Of a DNA stretch of 16,765 bases, positions 1 to 10,232 are shown in pieces. The first letter of the stretch is position 1; the number at the start of each line of letters is the position of its first letter. Both the position numbers and the translations under genes were made by a program. The notes beneath the pieces are model-generated. The model did no database searches. It was given only the letters and a program-made list of their open reading frames with translations, and was not told where the DNA came from. The DNA is taken from contig FJOG01000036.1 of the NCBI GenBank assembly GCA_900073065.1, positions 254,835-271,599 of the forward strand. The letters run 5' to 3'. The stretch comes from Phialocephala subalpina (lineage: Eukaryota > Ascomycota > Leotiomycetes > Helotiales > Mollisiaceae).

Positions 1-2390
1 ATTTATATAAGGATTATTAATAATATATTAAAGGGAAAAAAAATATCCTTAAAACGCGATTTAAAAAAAAAAATTCTTTTTATAATAATATTAAATAAAT
101 AATTTTTGCGTTTTATTATAATAATGCGATTATTAATATCAAATTATAATTAATAAATTTTTTTTATAATTTTTCTAAGGAAATTCTTTTCTCGTTATTA
201 TATATTTATATATTTTAACTTTAGAATTAATAATTTCTATTAATTTGAAACGAATAAAGCCCAATTTGAGATTAATATTTTTTTTAAAAAAAAATAATAT
301 TCGCTTTTTAATTAATTATTTCATAGTATTTTATTTAATAATTTTACGATTTATTTATTTTATAATTTTCTAAATTATAAATATAATTAAAATTTCTTTA
401 ATTTATTAAGAAAAATTTATATATAATAATAATTAGAGTTAGAAATTATTTTGAATATAAATAATATAATAAAAGAAATTTGAAATATTATTAATTAGAA
501 AATATATTAAAAGAATAATTTTAAAGAATTTATATTTTTTATAAGAAAATCGAAAATCAAATTCGAAAATTAAATCGCGAGATTAAAGAATATTAAAATA
601 AACTTTTATATTATTAATTAACGTAATAAAAAGAAATTAATTTCAATAGAATATAAATTATTTATTATAAATATAATACTAAGAAATTATAAAAAGTAAA
701 TAATTTTTATTCTTTTAAAAAAAAAAAATTTTATAAATTAATTATTTCGAGATATAATATATTCGATTCCTAATATAAAAATAAACCTAAAAAATAAAGA
801 AAACTATTAAATATAAAAGTATAATTAGTATTAAACTCGATATACTTTATTTTCTATATAAAAAATTATAATAATCAAATAAGAAAAATATTAAAAAATT
901 AAGAAAATTATTTCAAGAGGAAAATAATTATTATTAATTAAATCTTCGAAATTATATTCTTATTATTATTAATTAACCGCAATTAAAAGCTATTATAAAA
1001 ACTTTTAGAACTTTTATTAAATTGCTTTTAAAGAATATATATAATAATTATCAAGAATTAAATTTTTTATTCAATTATTAATTGGAATATTTTTATAAAT
1101 ATTATTTAATACTAATAATAATTTATATTTTTCTTTTAAAGAATAAATATTAAATAGTAAATTTATATCTCGATAATATAATTTCTTTTTTCCGAATTTA
1201 AAGAAAATATTAATTTTATTTTTTATTAAAATTTAATCAAAGAATATTTAATTAAAAAAGAATCCGATAATAATAAAATTTATAATAAAATCCGCGAATA
1301 TTAAAAATACGAGAAAATAAAGAATTTATATTTCGAAAAACGATAATAAGTTTATTTGATTATTATATCGAATTATAAGAAAAAAAATTTCGAATAAGTT
1401 TTCTATTATATAAATTATAAAATAATATTTTAAAATTATAAAAAAGAATAAAACTTAATATAATATATAATATATTTACTAATAAATATAATAAAAGTAA
1501 ATTAATTTATAATAGAAACTTTAAATTTATTATATTAAAAATTTATAAAAAAATTTCGAAATATTATATAATAAATTATAAAATAATCAAATTTTCAATA
1601 TTTTCAATAAATAAAATCGCGAAAATATATAAGGTAAAATATTATCCGCTTTTATTAATTATTTAATTTCTTTTTTCCTTAATTTCTTCGAAGATTTAAA
1701 TTATTTCAAAAATATTACCAATTATATAAAACGATTATTCTCGTTTTCACTTTATAATATAATATTCTTTGCTTTAAAAATATATTTAAAAATGCGAATT
1801 ATAAAGCCGATTAATATATAATCCAAGAATCGAAATTTATTTATATATTTCGATTTAAAAATTTAATAAATCGAATAAATTTTAAATGATAATAAATATA
1901 AATATATATAATATATAATTACTTTTAAATTCTTATAAAATAATAAAATAAAATTTTATTAATAAAATTTATTAGTAAAAAAAATTAAACGAGATTATTT
2001 TATATAAAGAAATTATTCTAATTTCTTATTTAAATTATAAATTTAAAATAATTTATAATATAATCTAATAATTACCCGATAAAGAAATTACTCGTAATAT
2101 TTTATCAAAAGCTTGGAAATCTAATTACTATAAGTATAATAAAATAGTATTTAAAGATTACGTAAAGCAAATCGTAAATTTATTCTCTATTATTTACTTA
2201 ATAACAAAAGAAGAAACAAGAGTTATAATCGAGATTAATTGCTCTAATATATTACCAAAACGAAGCGGGATCCCGTATATATAAAATTACGAACGGGATA
2301 AACTATTCCTTTTCGTAGACAAATTATATAATACCGATAAAGAATAATATAATAAGATATCGTCTTTTTTTATCCGCAGATTTATATACT
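1..2390. repeat. AT-rich, RIP-mutated block
   Basis: Almost pure A/T sequence with sparse C and G. The remaining C is mostly in CpG (TCG, ACG, GCG), while CpA is rare. This is the residue expected after fungal repeat-induced point mutation, which changes CpA to TpA on both strands. No intact reading frame is present and stops, mainly TAA, are dense in all frames. The block changes to normal composition within about 100 bases near 2390. The right-hand end (from about 2072) can be read in frame with the coiled-coil gene downstream, so at least part of the block was once coding. A further stretch around 1640-1810 has few stops in one plus frame, but that is not significant in such AT-rich DNA. 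The original element cannot be identified by eye. Confidence 0.8.
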
Positions 2391-4451
2391 TTGCATTTTT
2401 TGGCAAGCCCAGCCGCCCTAATCCTTGCTCTCCTAAGGTAATCTCACTATTAGATTCTCCAATTTTAGCTTATCCAGGAGACGATCAAATAAGGGAGGAA
2501 CAGAAAAGACTAGCACGACAAGAATAAGAACGGCTCGAGCGAGAAGAACAATAAAGACTCGGAAGAGAACGACAATAGCTAGCACGAGAACAAGAAAAGT
2601 TCGCCTGGGAGGAGTAATAGCGATTAGCCAAAGAGCAAGAGCGGCTTGCGAGAGAGGAACAAGAGCGATTAGCGAGAGAAGAGCAGGAGCGGCAGGAGCA
2701 TGCTGCTAGGGAGGAACGAGACAAACTCGCACGGGTGGAGCAAGAACGCTTGGCAAAAGAACAAGAGCGTCTTGAGAGGGAAGAACTGGAGAGACTTGCG
2801 AAACAGGATCAGGAGCGGTTAGCAAGAGAGGAACAAGAAAGACTTGCAACGGAAGAACAAGACCGACTTATCAGGGCGGAGCAAGAGCGGTTAGCAAGAG
2901 AGGAACAAGAGGGAGTCACACGAGAAGAGCAGGAAAGACTGGCGGAGAACCTTGCTAAGCAATGGAAAAGACAGGCCCAAGCAAAAGAAGCCCGACAAGA
3001 ACCAGCCAGACAAGGGATCCAAGGTACCAAGAAGTCAAAACGGCGTACGAAGAGGTCTACGTGCATCGGCTTTGGCCAAAAAGAGAGAACGGCCACTTAC
3101 GCAATTTGACTTGAAGAAAGTCATTAATGGTGAGTCTTCAGAAACTAACTATCGTTCTGTGCCGCCATCACAGGTGTTCGACTTTTCACTAGGAGCCGCA
3201 GGAGATCAAGTGGAAGTCGATAATGCTAGCTATCCTCCACAGCCTAGCTCAGATTCTTCAGCGGCTGATAACTCAATAGCCTCAGGCAAGCTACCACAAC
3301 TTGCTTCTGACTCCAGAGAACCAAACCAAGCTGCCGAGAGGCCTGCACGAGAGGAGCAGGAAAAACTTGTAATGGAAGAAGAGGAGCGACTGGTAAGGGA
3401 AGAACAAGAGCGGGTTACACATGAAGAGCAGGAGAGAGCTGCAAGAGAAGAAGAGACACCCGCAACTGAGGGAAAGGAAAGGCTTGTGAAGAATATTGCT
3501 AAGCAATGGGAAGAGAGACTCGGGCAAGAAATGCGTAAGGAGAAGACGCAAGACCAGAGGAGACCTAAGGTAGTGGGAAAGGGGGTACAAAGAGGTATAG
3601 GTGCAGCGACAAGGAACCGGCCACTTACTCAGTTCGCACTTGAGACTCTTAAAGACGCCGAGCCTCAAGAATTTATACAAGGTCCATCACACCAGACTGA
3701 AGCGGAGAACGAACGTCGAACTATAGCAGACCAAGAAGAGGTCGGAAATCCCATCCACAGTGCGCAGCCTAGCGCGGATTCTTCAGCAACTGATAACAGC
3801 AACTCGATATCTGCCTCAGGTAAGATACCAGAACATGTCACTAACTCCGAAGAACCGATTCAAGTTGAGCTGCAAGTAAGCGCTTAAGTTCTCTTTTACT
3901 TCCTGCCAAGCTTACATCTCTGCAGACTACAAGACCACCAAGAGACCAAAGACCAGACCCTGCAATCGTTTGGATAAAATTTAAGATCCGTGATCGTGGT
4001 GGTTGGAGAGTTGTACAAGATCTTGAAGTTGATCCCTCCGACCCATCAGAGGTAAAGCGAATAGCAATGAAGTACATGAGAAAGTGGGAGCGGATGCACA
4101 TCTTCAACATAAACCTCCGTATGCTAACACCTCAAACGTGTTTTGAAGATATTACTGCAGATGGCACAAACACTATACTTTTGATTCCGGAACGGGACAT
4201 TGACATTAATAGTCTTCCAAGTTCCGTGTTTGAGAAGCGCTCTGATTTACAGACGAATTCGGAAGCGTACCCATCTACTCCAGAGCCCAATCCAGAGGAC
4301 GGTAAGGAGGATCGCGAACAGGCTGTTCGCAAAAGAGTCGCCAGGCGTGGTTCAAGGTGAGTCCCATTTTGGACAAAGACCACTTTAAACCGTCAAGTCC
4401 GGTTAGATACTAGCATTCTCTGTTTTCTTGCGCAATAGGAGATTGACATAG
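2072..4451 (+). pseudogene. Broken coiled-coil protein gene, 5' end RIP-mutated
   Basis: A plus-strand frame runs from about 2072 through the RIP boundary into a long Glu/Gln/Arg heptad-like coiled coil (repeats of EEQERLAR, about 2485-2950). It carries in-frame stops at 2282, 2345, 2525, 2552, 2576, 2615 and 2618, all TAA or TAG where CAA or CAG fits. The frame changes between 2966 and 3020, then stays open to 3875. A good intron follows (3876-3925, GTAAGC...CAG, 50 nt), then an exon from 3926 ending at TGA 4358-4360. Alternatively the GTGAGT at 4357 is spliced to 4439, ending at TAG 4449-4451. The last exon encodes a compact, non-repetitive domain (WIKFKIRD..., VDPSDPSEV, ADGTNTILLIPE) resembling a conserved domain of unknown function in fungal coiled-coil proteins; that resemblance is from memory. 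No start codon can be fixed. With seven nonsense codons and a frameshift it is unlikely to make the full protein, though a shorter product from an internal ATG such as 2952 is possible. Confidence 0.7.
2900..3875 (+). repeat. Internal tandem duplication within coiled-coil gene
   Basis: Two successive units share the same order of motifs: coiled coil (EEQER), AKQW, a basic linker with GV-x-RG, RPLTQF, an acidic stretch, QPS-x-DSSA-x-DNS, then SGK and P(N/I)Q. The AKQW codons start at 2954 in unit 1 and 3498 in unit 2. The RPLTQF segments lie near 3087 and 3615, so the period is about 530-545 nt. The copies differ at many positions, so the duplication is old. Between the shared GCTAAGCAATGG and AAGGTA landmarks, unit 1 has 55 nt and unit 2 has 57 nt. 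This locates the frame break of the gene in unit 1. Confidence 0.75.
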
Positions 4452-4683
4452 AGCGAATATCAAATCGTTTCTTGAGAAACATATTGCAGCTTATATTTGT
4501 ATGGATTAATATCTGCTAAACAAAAATAATGTGCTATCCAGCCAGCTGGAAATCGAGGAATCCAACAGATAGCCAAAGAGACTTATCGACATGCCCTAGC
4601 GGTCCCAGGCCACATCGACCTCTATAACTCGGAGGCGTGGTATACTCCGAGACATTTCAAATTATTCTCGCAAGTTAGCCTTT

Positions 4684-5700
4684 ATGCCTTTCTATTTCTG
4701 CCGGGGCAATTATGGCTCGTATATCCTTAGAGGAATCGTAATTATATCATCTTTTGGTTTAATAAACTTAAAACTTTTTCTATTTAGGCGATCATTAAAT
4801 AGATATGCACTTAGTCTAACGGCAAGTAATACCTCCTTAAGGTTTCCCTTAGAGAAAATAATTATATGATAAAGTTCCTTGACGGTATATGAGTCAAGAT
4901 AATAATCTATGGCTAAAACCTGGATTTTTGTTATGGCAAGGAATCCTTCGAGGAAGTCTAGGTACAAAGGTCCCTTCTGAAAGTAGGATGTCATAAGATA
5001 AATCATATCGAGAGCGGGATCGAAGTATATTAATCGTGATCTTAATACTCTGTTTCCGTTATCTTGGGATTAATTATTATCTATAGAATCGGATTTAAAC
5101 AGATTATCTATAGAGTCGTATTTAAATTTAGAGTTACATTCGAATTTAAAGTCGTATTTGAATGTTTTATTTTAGAGACAAATTGGGATAAAGGCTTATA
5201 AAAAATAAGAGTTTCTCGGCGAGAATTTTAGTAGACGTAAAGTATTATAAGGGGACGAGTATACCAAAAAACAAATAAGCCTTTTGCATAGTTTTATCCC
5301 TGAATATAAGCTGCCCGAATAATACGGGAACCTAGGAGAGAGTATCGCCAAATCATGTTTTAGAGTTCGGGAGGGAGGTTCGGAAATGCATAGAATATGC
5401 AAAGAGCGTACGCTTTGAGAAGATTTCTCCTTTTAAATAAACGCATATATTAAGTTATTATGTTAGGATGGGACTTTACTAATATTATCCGAATTTTTTG
5501 GATTTTATTTAAGTTATTTATCTTGGGATATCAAGTAAGTTTGCTTTTTTGTTAGGTTAAGTAATAGTAAAAGGGAAGATAAAAATTAATTGGCGATATT
5601 TAGACGTAGAAATGAGATGATTTGGTGTTAGAATAATTTTAGTGGAGGAGTTGATGCTATGAGAGAGAGTCGGCGAAGGCAGTGACTAACGATAGCGGAT
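4684..5700. mobile_element. Degenerate transposon-like insert, partly RIP-mutated
   Basis: AT-rich but less eroded than the left end of the window, and lying between two more normal gene-bearing stretches. It contains a reverse-strand coding relic (4710-5402) and many TAA-type interruptions. No terminal repeats or target duplications could be matched by eye, so its class (LTR, LINE or DNA element) is unknown. The name rests on composition, the degenerate frame and the interspersed position only. Confidence 0.4.
4710..5402 (-). pseudogene. Degenerate reverse-strand coding relic
   Basis: One reverse frame is open for about 230 codons from 5402 down to the stop at 4710, apart from three TAA codons (5196-5198, 5172-5174, 5070-5072), each explicable as a CAA changed by RIP. 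The longest uninterrupted piece begins upstream of the methionine at 5006 and includes segments such as YFDPALDMIYLMTSYFQKG and the C-terminal FIKPKDDIITIPLRIYEP. I do not recognise the family. Its setting suggests a transposon protein, but no reverse transcriptase, integrase or transposase motif is visible. Confidence 0.4.
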
Positions 5701-5770
5701 GGGGCCTGTATTTAGAATATGGAGCCCATCTGAGCCCCCTCTGGTGCCTGCCACACTAGGAAGTTATAGT

Positions 5771-5801
5771 GGTTAGCGGCTAATTTTAGCCACACCTAAC
5801 C
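5771..5801. other. Nested hairpin near vWA gene start
   Basis: GGTTAG (5771-5776) pairs with CTAACC (5796-5801), and inside it GGCTAA (5778-5783) pairs with TTAGCC (5786-5791) around a two-base loop. It lies about 55 nt before the ATG of the vWA-like gene, at the edge of the transposon-like insert. It could be a 5' leader structure or a remnant of an element terminus; nothing in the sequence decides between them. Confidence 0.35.
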
Positions 5802-5855
5802 CCAACTAAAGCCGGCTTCCAATAGGCTAGATGGGAGTCAACAACGAACTCTGGT

Positions 5856-6887
5856 ATGGAGGCCAAAATGGATCCTGGTTTTGAAGTCTGGGAGGAAACG
5901 GAAAATAAAGAGATGGAACGACGGGAGAAAAGTAAGCTTGCACGGTTCAGGACCAAGCTGAAGGATAGTATTCCGATTAGTTACTGGGGAGGTCGCGATC
6001 TAGTGAGTAATATCGGTTTCCGATCTCTGATTCTGGCATCCGATTACCGATTTTCTAACATGAAGTTGAAGAGGTTCCTCGTAGACAATGCCGAATCTAT
6101 GCAAGCTCATGGGGGCAGAGTCAAATACCTTTTAGAAACTCTCTTCCTCAAAGCTCTAGGTCTGGATTCAGATGGGGTGGACCTTGATTTCACTCGAGGG
6201 ACAGTGAGAGCCAAAAAGGTCAAGGATAAGGCGGAAATCATGAAGAAGCTGAACGACTCGGAGGCTCGACCCAAGTCTAGAGTGTACACCGCCGTGCAGA
6301 TACCACTCCAGCAGATGTTCGACGATTATTCCAGACAGCCGCTGCGTGATGGCAAGAGGACGGACCTTACCATCATTGTACTCACCGGCGGTCTTTGGGC
6401 AGGGACCGTCAAGAAAGAGGTCGTCAATCAGACAATTATTGCCTTTGCGCGCGAGTTGGAAAAAAGCCTCGGTGGTCCTCCCAAAGATCGGCCAGTTAGT
6501 GTGAAATTCATTCAAGTCAGAAAAGATCCAGAGGCAACCCTCCGGTTGAGGCGATTAGACAACGAGCTGAAGTACGAAGGTGTCATGTCAGTTCAGGTCC
6601 CATAAATCATCTTTAGAAACTCGCGAAGCTGACATTCGATAGCGATCTAGTGGACACCGAGCATTACGAAGGCGATGCTAGCAAAAATGCTACTGGGAAG
6701 CTTCGGGGAAGTATACGACGAGATGGAAGATGATGTCGAGCCAGTCGACCCCACTTCGCCGTCCCGTCAAAGTATATACTCCTATGACCAGTATCAAGGT
6801 GCCGATCATGTACAATACCCCGCACCTGGAGCACTACCGAGGAGCCAGACCATGCAGAGTCAATTTGGTTCGAGAAATATTCATTAA
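5856..6887 (+). pseudogene. vWA-like fungal protein, one-base frame break near C-terminus
   Basis: Exon 1 is 5856-6586 and starts at ATG 5856 (a second ATG is at 5868). The intron is 6587-6642: GTCAGT 5' site, GCTGAC branch site, TAG end, 56 nt. It joins in phase to give VIDLVDTEHYEGD, matching the end of a von Willebrand A-like domain seen in many fungal proteins. Domain signs: hydrophobic strand then DNAES (residues 77-81) as a degenerate DxSxS metal site, DGVDLDFT, and TDLTIIVLTGGLW, where relatives usually have T-D-G (here Gly178 replaces the Asp). The family's KMLLGS segment lies in the next frame after a run of five A at 6683-6687, then runs open to 6887. As sequenced, the protein would stop at TGA 6731-6733. 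The cause is either a one-base insertion or an assembly error. Function unknown; vWA domains usually mediate metal-dependent protein binding. Confidence 0.65.
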
Positions 6888-8250
6888 GCGCTGAGCCAAG
6901 ATGGGCGTCCCGTCGCCGGTATGCATCGGCCTTTCAATTCTCAATAGATGTTCTCGGCGAATACAAGCCTCTGAAGTCTCTCCGCTATCGATTCTCGATG
7001 CTACTGGGGTTTTTACTCCCAACCCTGTATTTTAGATTCTGGTGCACGTTGGTTCTCTGTGTATATATACGCGGGAGGTTCTGTCCTAGGCTTATGAAGG
7101 CGTGGTATTACATTGAGCTGAGAGCGGTGTTCGGGGAGTTAAGGGACTCAATAGAAATGTCCGGCGTATGTATGGATTCGGAAATACCAAGTACCATTGT
7201 CATCAGTCATACATTGATTCCATATCTAGCTAACATCCTGTGATTCCCTCTTCCGACACACGGTGGTTGAATCTGTCCACTTTATGCCAAACAAAAGGAT
7301 ATTCAAAAACCAAGCTACCGCAATTGAGGCGGTACTAGCAACAAGATAAGCAGAGGTGTCCTTCAGTTGCTCAAGGGGCCGGTATACAAATCTCAACAGC
7401 TGAGTGTCAATCAGAACCTTCTGGATGACAGTTGCGTGAGCAGAGAAGAAAATCGCCTCAAATGTCTGGGAAATGAGCTATCACAACTGCGATTTCTGTA
7501 CTTTGTTGAGCGGTGTCTCTTAGCGGACACGTTGGGCAATTTCAAGACTTTCCTGCTCGCTCGACTTACGCGTCATGGCGCTGGGGCCAATGGGCGGCTG
7601 CGCATATTGTCAATGATGTTGCTTGTGAAAGCAGGATAATGTTCTTGAGCGGAAAAAAACAATCCCGTAGGCAGTCCATGTAATTAGATATCAGATTCCA
7701 GTTGGTGTAAGTTCTGAACTTTGATGATGGTCCAGAGTCTCCCCCAAATTTCAGAAAAAGCTCCCGCTCGCTGAAGATTCAGGGGCTTGCTTGCTAACCA
7801 GGGAAAAGTGGTACCTTTCGGCCACGATTTCTGTGTTTGACCAGCGAGCTATTTATTTGCTCATTGCTGAAAGCTAGTCATTACTGAAGAAGCCACATAA
7901 CTCAACTGGAGATAATCCCAAATGTCAAGCTCAAACGTTCAAGAGCAAGGGGGCTACTACCTGTGATGAGTCTGGGACCAGGGCCATCCTTATCACTTGA
8001 ACATTTCCAAGAGGGACAAAGCAACATGCTTTCAGAACAATTCAGTTTGCGAAACGCAGAGTTAATTATATATTTTTAATAATTGTATCGCATATCACAG
8101 CTTTTTCAGGCGCACAAGTTCATGGCTGTTGGCGACGCGAATTGCATGCATAACAAGCCCCTCATAATCAGAAGGCGGAAAGGGCATATCTTGCAAAACT
8201 TGAACTCCCTCGATGCACAATGAACAAGTTTCTAAAACGCCTTGTTATCA
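6888..8250. other. Intergenic, no supported gene
   Basis: Normal base composition with short overlapping open frames on both strands, none with a recognisable motif or a convincing splice chain. The only stretch worth noting is the reverse open frame 7226-7477, listed separately. The terpene synthase's 3' flank occupies the right end. Confidence 0.5.
7226..7477 (-). pseudogene. Possible membrane-protein gene fragment
   Basis: A reverse frame is open for 84 codons, from after the stops at 7478-7483 to TAG 7226-7228. It lacks an early ATG. Its C-terminal half contains a likely transmembrane helix (ASTASIAVAWFLNILLFGI) preceded by an amphipathic segment (LIDTQLLRFVYRPLEQLKD). Upstream codons in the same frame are interrupted by stops, so if real it is a gene remnant or one exon of a spliced gene. 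I cannot name a family, and chance remains possible at this length. Confidence 0.2.
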
Positions 8251-9422
8251 CTAGGCTTCATCTTTGATTTTCTTAGGAAGTAGAAAGACCCTTCCTCCAC
8301 TCCGAGCCGCAGAATTGAGACGATACCGTCCGACTTCAAATGCCCATTCATGAGCTGCCGTTACCCAATATCCCATACAATGAACATAAGCTTTGAGGCT
8401 TGGATCGGAGTCTAGAGGGAGGGTTCTCATGATAGCTAAGAACTCGTGGGTGTAGATTCGAAATTTGTCGGCAACGGCGTCAAACGCATCCTGGACCGGC
8501 ATCTTCTCGGTCCGTATGAGTAATGCGACCGAGTTGAGAAGGTCGTCACCTCGGGCTTGCTCAACGTTGTAGGATGTCATGTCCTGTTTAGTTTAGTTGA
8601 AAGTCCGACGTCTTGATTGAAGCTCCATCGTCAAACACCTACGTTAGTCAAGAACGCCATCCTCCCAGCCAGAGTCTCAAGTTCCAAAATCTTGGGATCT
8701 AGCAAAACGTCTCTCGGAATATCAATGTTATGGAGACACACACTAATAGCTGGCAAGACTCCAATCGCAGTTTTTCGGAGCTGCATGTAGGAGTCGAGAT
8801 CTCGTGCTTGACCGCTGTCTCGGTCTACCCCTTCTTGGCATATTGCGTCGACGTAGCCGATGAGTTCTTTGCGTAACTTCCAGATGAAGGTGTGACTGGC
8901 TTCGGAACTGGCTCGAAGCCAGAAGCTGGATAGTGTTAGTTAGTAGTAGAGAGAAGATAGGATGCGGCCACTACTCTTGGACGATTGCGCCTATAGTATC
9001 CTCACCATCTGGTCGTTTTGTTCCGGGGTTTCTGAACACTCATCAGTAGTGCAAGACGGGACGCGACGATAAAGCACATCATACTTCAAAACATCTCTAA
9101 TCACCCCCGCAAACCTGCTCGCTTCCCCCGGACTCAAATGGTCAGCAATGTCATCGATCAAAAACTCCAACAGAAGCAAGTCGGCCCCGATCCTAACGTG
9201 GCTCGCAGGAGCAAATGGATATGCTATGGAGCAGAGGAGTGGTGCGTTGCATCCTTCGAATGTCTTCTGGTATTTTGCGTTGGTTTTGAGACTTTGGAAC
9301 CATTTTCTGTGGGAGCTTTGGACGAGCGCGAGGGCTGGGTTGTCGACTCGCTGGAAGGGCCAGGAGGAGAGGATATCTGGAATGACGAATGAGGCGGGGA
9401 CTCCTGCAACGGGACTGGTCAT
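8251..9422 (-). CDS. Class I terpene synthase (fungal sesquiterpene-synthase type)
   Basis: Ionises a prenyl diphosphate (probably farnesyl diphosphate) with Mg2+ and cyclises the carbocation; cytosolic. Four exons, read 9422-9085, 9031-8975, 8925-8643 and 8583-8251, give 336 residues, normal for the family. Introns are 53, 49 and 59 nt (GTATGA, GTAGTG and GTAGGT starts; ACTGAT, CTAAC and CTAAA branch-like sites; CAG ends), and all three junctions keep frame. Key motifs: DDIAD at 90-94 (DDxxD metal site), Arg182 as likely diphosphate sensor, NDMTSYNVE at 226-234 (NSE triad N226, S230, E234), and RY at 312-313. Start is ATG 9420-9422, the first Met of the frame. Every catalytic motif is present, so it looks functional. 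It is divergent from the DxDTT cyclase, with 964 bp between the two start codons, suggesting a shared promoter region. Product cannot be told from sequence; a diterpene or non-FPP substrate is possible. Confidence 0.92.
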
Positions 9423-10207
9423 GACGATTTGGTTGTTTGGACTTTTGCGTTTCTCAAGGATGGGAAATTGATTCTGGCTTGAAGGGGGGCGGGGGCCGAG
9501 GAAGACGGGCCATCACTCCAACATTGGACGGCTGTCAAATCGTGCGCTCGGACACGGGGAAATTGTCCCGCATGTTTGGTGATTCATACTCGGTGAAGGA
9601 TTTTCGCATGAAAGAATTGTTCATTTTAATGCTAAATACTGAGCATCAGGAGATACGAATACGTGCAGAATAAATAGAAGTAAGCCGCCGAACGCGGGAG
9701 TCTCTCCGCTGCATGCACGTTGAAATAGACGATGGACCCAATCACAGATGTGTTGTTTATCTTTTCAATGCCACCTTGATGCATAATTTTTTCTGGATTT
9801 GTAGGGGGTAACGCACGATGGGGTACTCGGTAGGCTGAATCGCGGGTAAATGTGTACGAGGAGATATATGTCGTTTAGTCAAGTATACACAGGACGAATG
9901 TTAACGTGCTGGATGCATAAACGAAAGAGAGTTCTGATGCTCGGGTAATCCATGTACTTCGCACTCGCGAGGCCCAATATGATGTTCGCTCTCGTGTCTA
10001 TAGTTTGCCTGAAATGACCGGCTGGCAGGGTTGTGACATGTGAGGGCGTCGGGCTTCAAATACCTGAAGGAGCGCGCATAACGAATGCCTTACTTCCCAT
10101 AGAGATATGCTTTTTAAATAGCGGCACAATGAAAAGCGAACGTTGCACGAGACCTGCAGGGCTGACAATCCGACTCTTGGGGATTATCATATGTATGGAT
10201 TTAGCCT

Positions 10208-10228
10208 AAGTCGAATCGAAATCGACTT
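10208..10228. promoter_or_regulatory. Inverted repeat AAGTCGA-N7-TCGACTT
   Basis: Perfect 7-bp arms (10208-10214 and 10222-10228) around ATCGAAA. It lies 159 nt before the proposed start codon of the DxDTT cyclase and immediately before the upstream ORF. It could be a dimeric transcription-factor site or a leader hairpin. No other copy was seen beside the terpene synthase or P450. Confidence 0.3.
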
Positions 10229-10232
10229 CAAC

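Noticed and set aside
1640..1815. Low-stop plus frame in the AT-rich block that might extend the coiled-coil gene
   Set aside because: With one stop in about 60 codons it is suggestive, but many frames and windows were scanned and it is not in the frame used downstream. It is too weak to call.
2485..2724. Serine/cysteine-rich reverse-strand open frame (and similar at 2809-3096)
   Set aside because: It is the antisense shadow of the Glu/Gln/Arg-rich coiled-coil repeats: CTC, TCT and TGC codons opposite GAG, AGA and GCA.
3130..3173. Good-looking intron (GTGAGT...ACTAAC...CAG, 44 nt) in the coiled-coil gene
   Set aside because: Removing it throws the reading into a frame with an early stop, while the unspliced frame matches the second internal repeat on both sides.
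8991..9006. Apparent frameshift or single intron starting at the GTGAGG near 9004 in the terpene synthase
   Set aside because: Two introns with a 57-nt exon between them resolve the frame completely and give family-like sequence, so no lesion is needed.
9138..9471. Plus-strand open frames opposite the terpene synthase
   Set aside because: They are shadows of exon 1 of the minus-strand synthase, which carries all the family motifs.
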